From positions 32,729 through 96,728 of the forward strand of contig JAEXFI010000037.1 in NCBI GenBank assembly GCA_023400235.1: a stretch of 64,000 nucleotides of DNA, written 5' to 3'. This stretch comes from Bacillota bacterium. Lineage in GTDB: Bacteria > Bacillota > Clostridia > Acetivibrionales > DSM-1351. The first letter of the stretch is position 1. The number at the start of each line of letters is the position of its first letter. The notes under the pieces were generated by a model. That model searched no databases. It worked only from the letters and a program-made list of their open reading frames with translations, and had not been told where the DNA came from. Shown one piece after another: positions 63,476 through 64,000 of this stretch. A program made the translations under genes and the position numbers.

Positions 63476-64000
63476 ATGATGGAAAAGCTGCTGGTAAAAA
63501 AGCCAGAACCAACTTTAAGCAAGACAAACAAGCCTGTTCAAAATAAGCCTGACGTAAAGAAGAAAAATGTAAGGATAACGAATCATAATATATTGATGAC
63601 GATACTGCTCAATGATCCGGATGCTTTAACAACAGAAGAATTTCTGTTTTTGCAATCTGTTGTAGGTTTTCATCAGGCAACAATAGCAAGGCAGGAGGGA
63701 AAGAAACGTAAGCAGCAAAGAAAGCTTCAAGGCATGAACTCTCCCTTGCTAGAGAAACCAAAGCTTGAAGGAAAGCCTGATGCTCCAGGCTCAGGCCTGC
63801 CTGATAATTTGAGAGCAGGGCTTGAAAAACTGTCAGGTGTTGAGCTGTCAGATGTAAAAGTACACCAGAACTCCCATAAACCACAGCAGGTTGGGGCACT
63901 GGCATATACAAAGGGGAATGATATTCACATAGCCCCAGGTCAGGAAAGGTATCTTCCTCATGAGGGCTGGCATGCGGTACAGCAGAAGCAGGGAATAGTA
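63476..64000 (+). CDS. DUF4157 (eCIS-core) protein, 3'-truncated by window edge
   Basis: The frame is open from ATG at 63476 (or 63479) through the last base, 175 codons. Residues 1-110 are basic, Lys/Gln-rich and probably disordered. From about 115 a DUF4157 domain begins: LPDNLRAGLEKLSGVELSDV, VHQNS, ALAYTKGNDIHIAPG and then HEGWHAVQQ, an HExxH zinc motif (H162, E163, H166). DUF4157 marks cargo and toxin proteins of extracellular contractile injection systems and similar secreted toxins. The C-terminal part, which would carry any toxin domain, is outside the window. Confidence 0.8.
   Translation, partial: MMEKLLVKKPEPTLSKTNKPVQNKPDVKKKNVRITNHNILMTILLNDPDALTTEEFLFLQSVVGFHQATIARQEGKKRKQQRKLQGMNSPLLEKPKLEGKPDAPGSGLPDNLRAGLEKLSGVELSDVKVHQNSHKPQQVGALAYTKGNDIHIAPGQERYLPHEGWHAVQQKQGIV

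Noticed and set aside
1..64000. tRNA, rRNA or complete insertion sequences
   Set aside because: No cloverleaf-like sequence, rRNA segment or transposase ORF with inverted ends was recognised when reading the window.

Overview
The window reads as a chromosomal segment of an anaerobic, Gram-positive clostridial bacterium (Clostridia, Lachnospiraceae/Ruminiclostridium-like). Support: AGGAGG ribosome sites before most genes, moderate GC, three SLH domains on a giant surface protein, a lipoprotein-dependent sugar ABC importer with a YesM/YesN-type regulatory pair, LytTR/AgrC-like signalling, and no outer-membrane genes. Several stretches (5.2-7.5 kb, 57.9-63.5 kb) are more AT-rich and carry gene remnants and repeats, suggesting acquired DNA.

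Layout. 0-5 kb: end of one radical SAM gene, a second radical SAM gene, an ATP-grasp gene, a small unknown gene and an ABC-F ATPase, all on + and close together. 5.1-8.4 kb: an AT-rich ABC exporter, remnants of an MFS transporter and of a probable secreted toxin domain, and a squalene-cyclase-like protein. 8.5-23.7 kb: two paralogous hybrid histidine kinases with two kinase modules each, flanking a response regulator with a SARP-like output domain, a receiver-only protein and a 2409-residue lectin/Fn3/SLH surface protein; 11-bp direct repeats precede the receiver-only gene and the second kinase. 23.8-27.8 kb: a ketopantoate-reductase-like gene divergent from a TetR gene, with two matching palindromes between them, then an AraC regulator and an aldo/keto reductase. 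28-36.9 kb: a structured leader, a ModA-like secreted binding protein, a 1907-residue surface protein with cohesin-like and GLUG-like repeats and a C-terminal membrane anchor, then a MotA/TolQ/ExbB-like gene and two tiny ExbD/DUF2149-like genes. This is the most interesting locus: a predicted ion-driven motor module beside a giant surface protein in a probably single-membrane cell.

37-45.6 kb: self-contained regulator/effector pairs (MerR-SDR, MarR-MFS, LytTR-AgrC-like kinase, GyrI-like protein and WYL-type regulator), most with visible palindromic operators. 45.7-48.5 kb: a P-type ATPase behind a 260-nt leader containing an intrinsic terminator. 48.7-57.9 kb: a sugar locus with binding lipoprotein, two permeases, a GH35-like beta-galactosidase, an unknown protein, and a YesM/YesN pair. 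58-63 kb: a probable defence locus, an Mrr-like nuclease fused to a STAND-type NTPase, bracketed by a short direct repeat. 63.5 kb to the end: the start of a DUF4157 (eCIS-core) protein whose ribosome site lies in a hairpin.

All calls come from reading the sequence; no database search was run.
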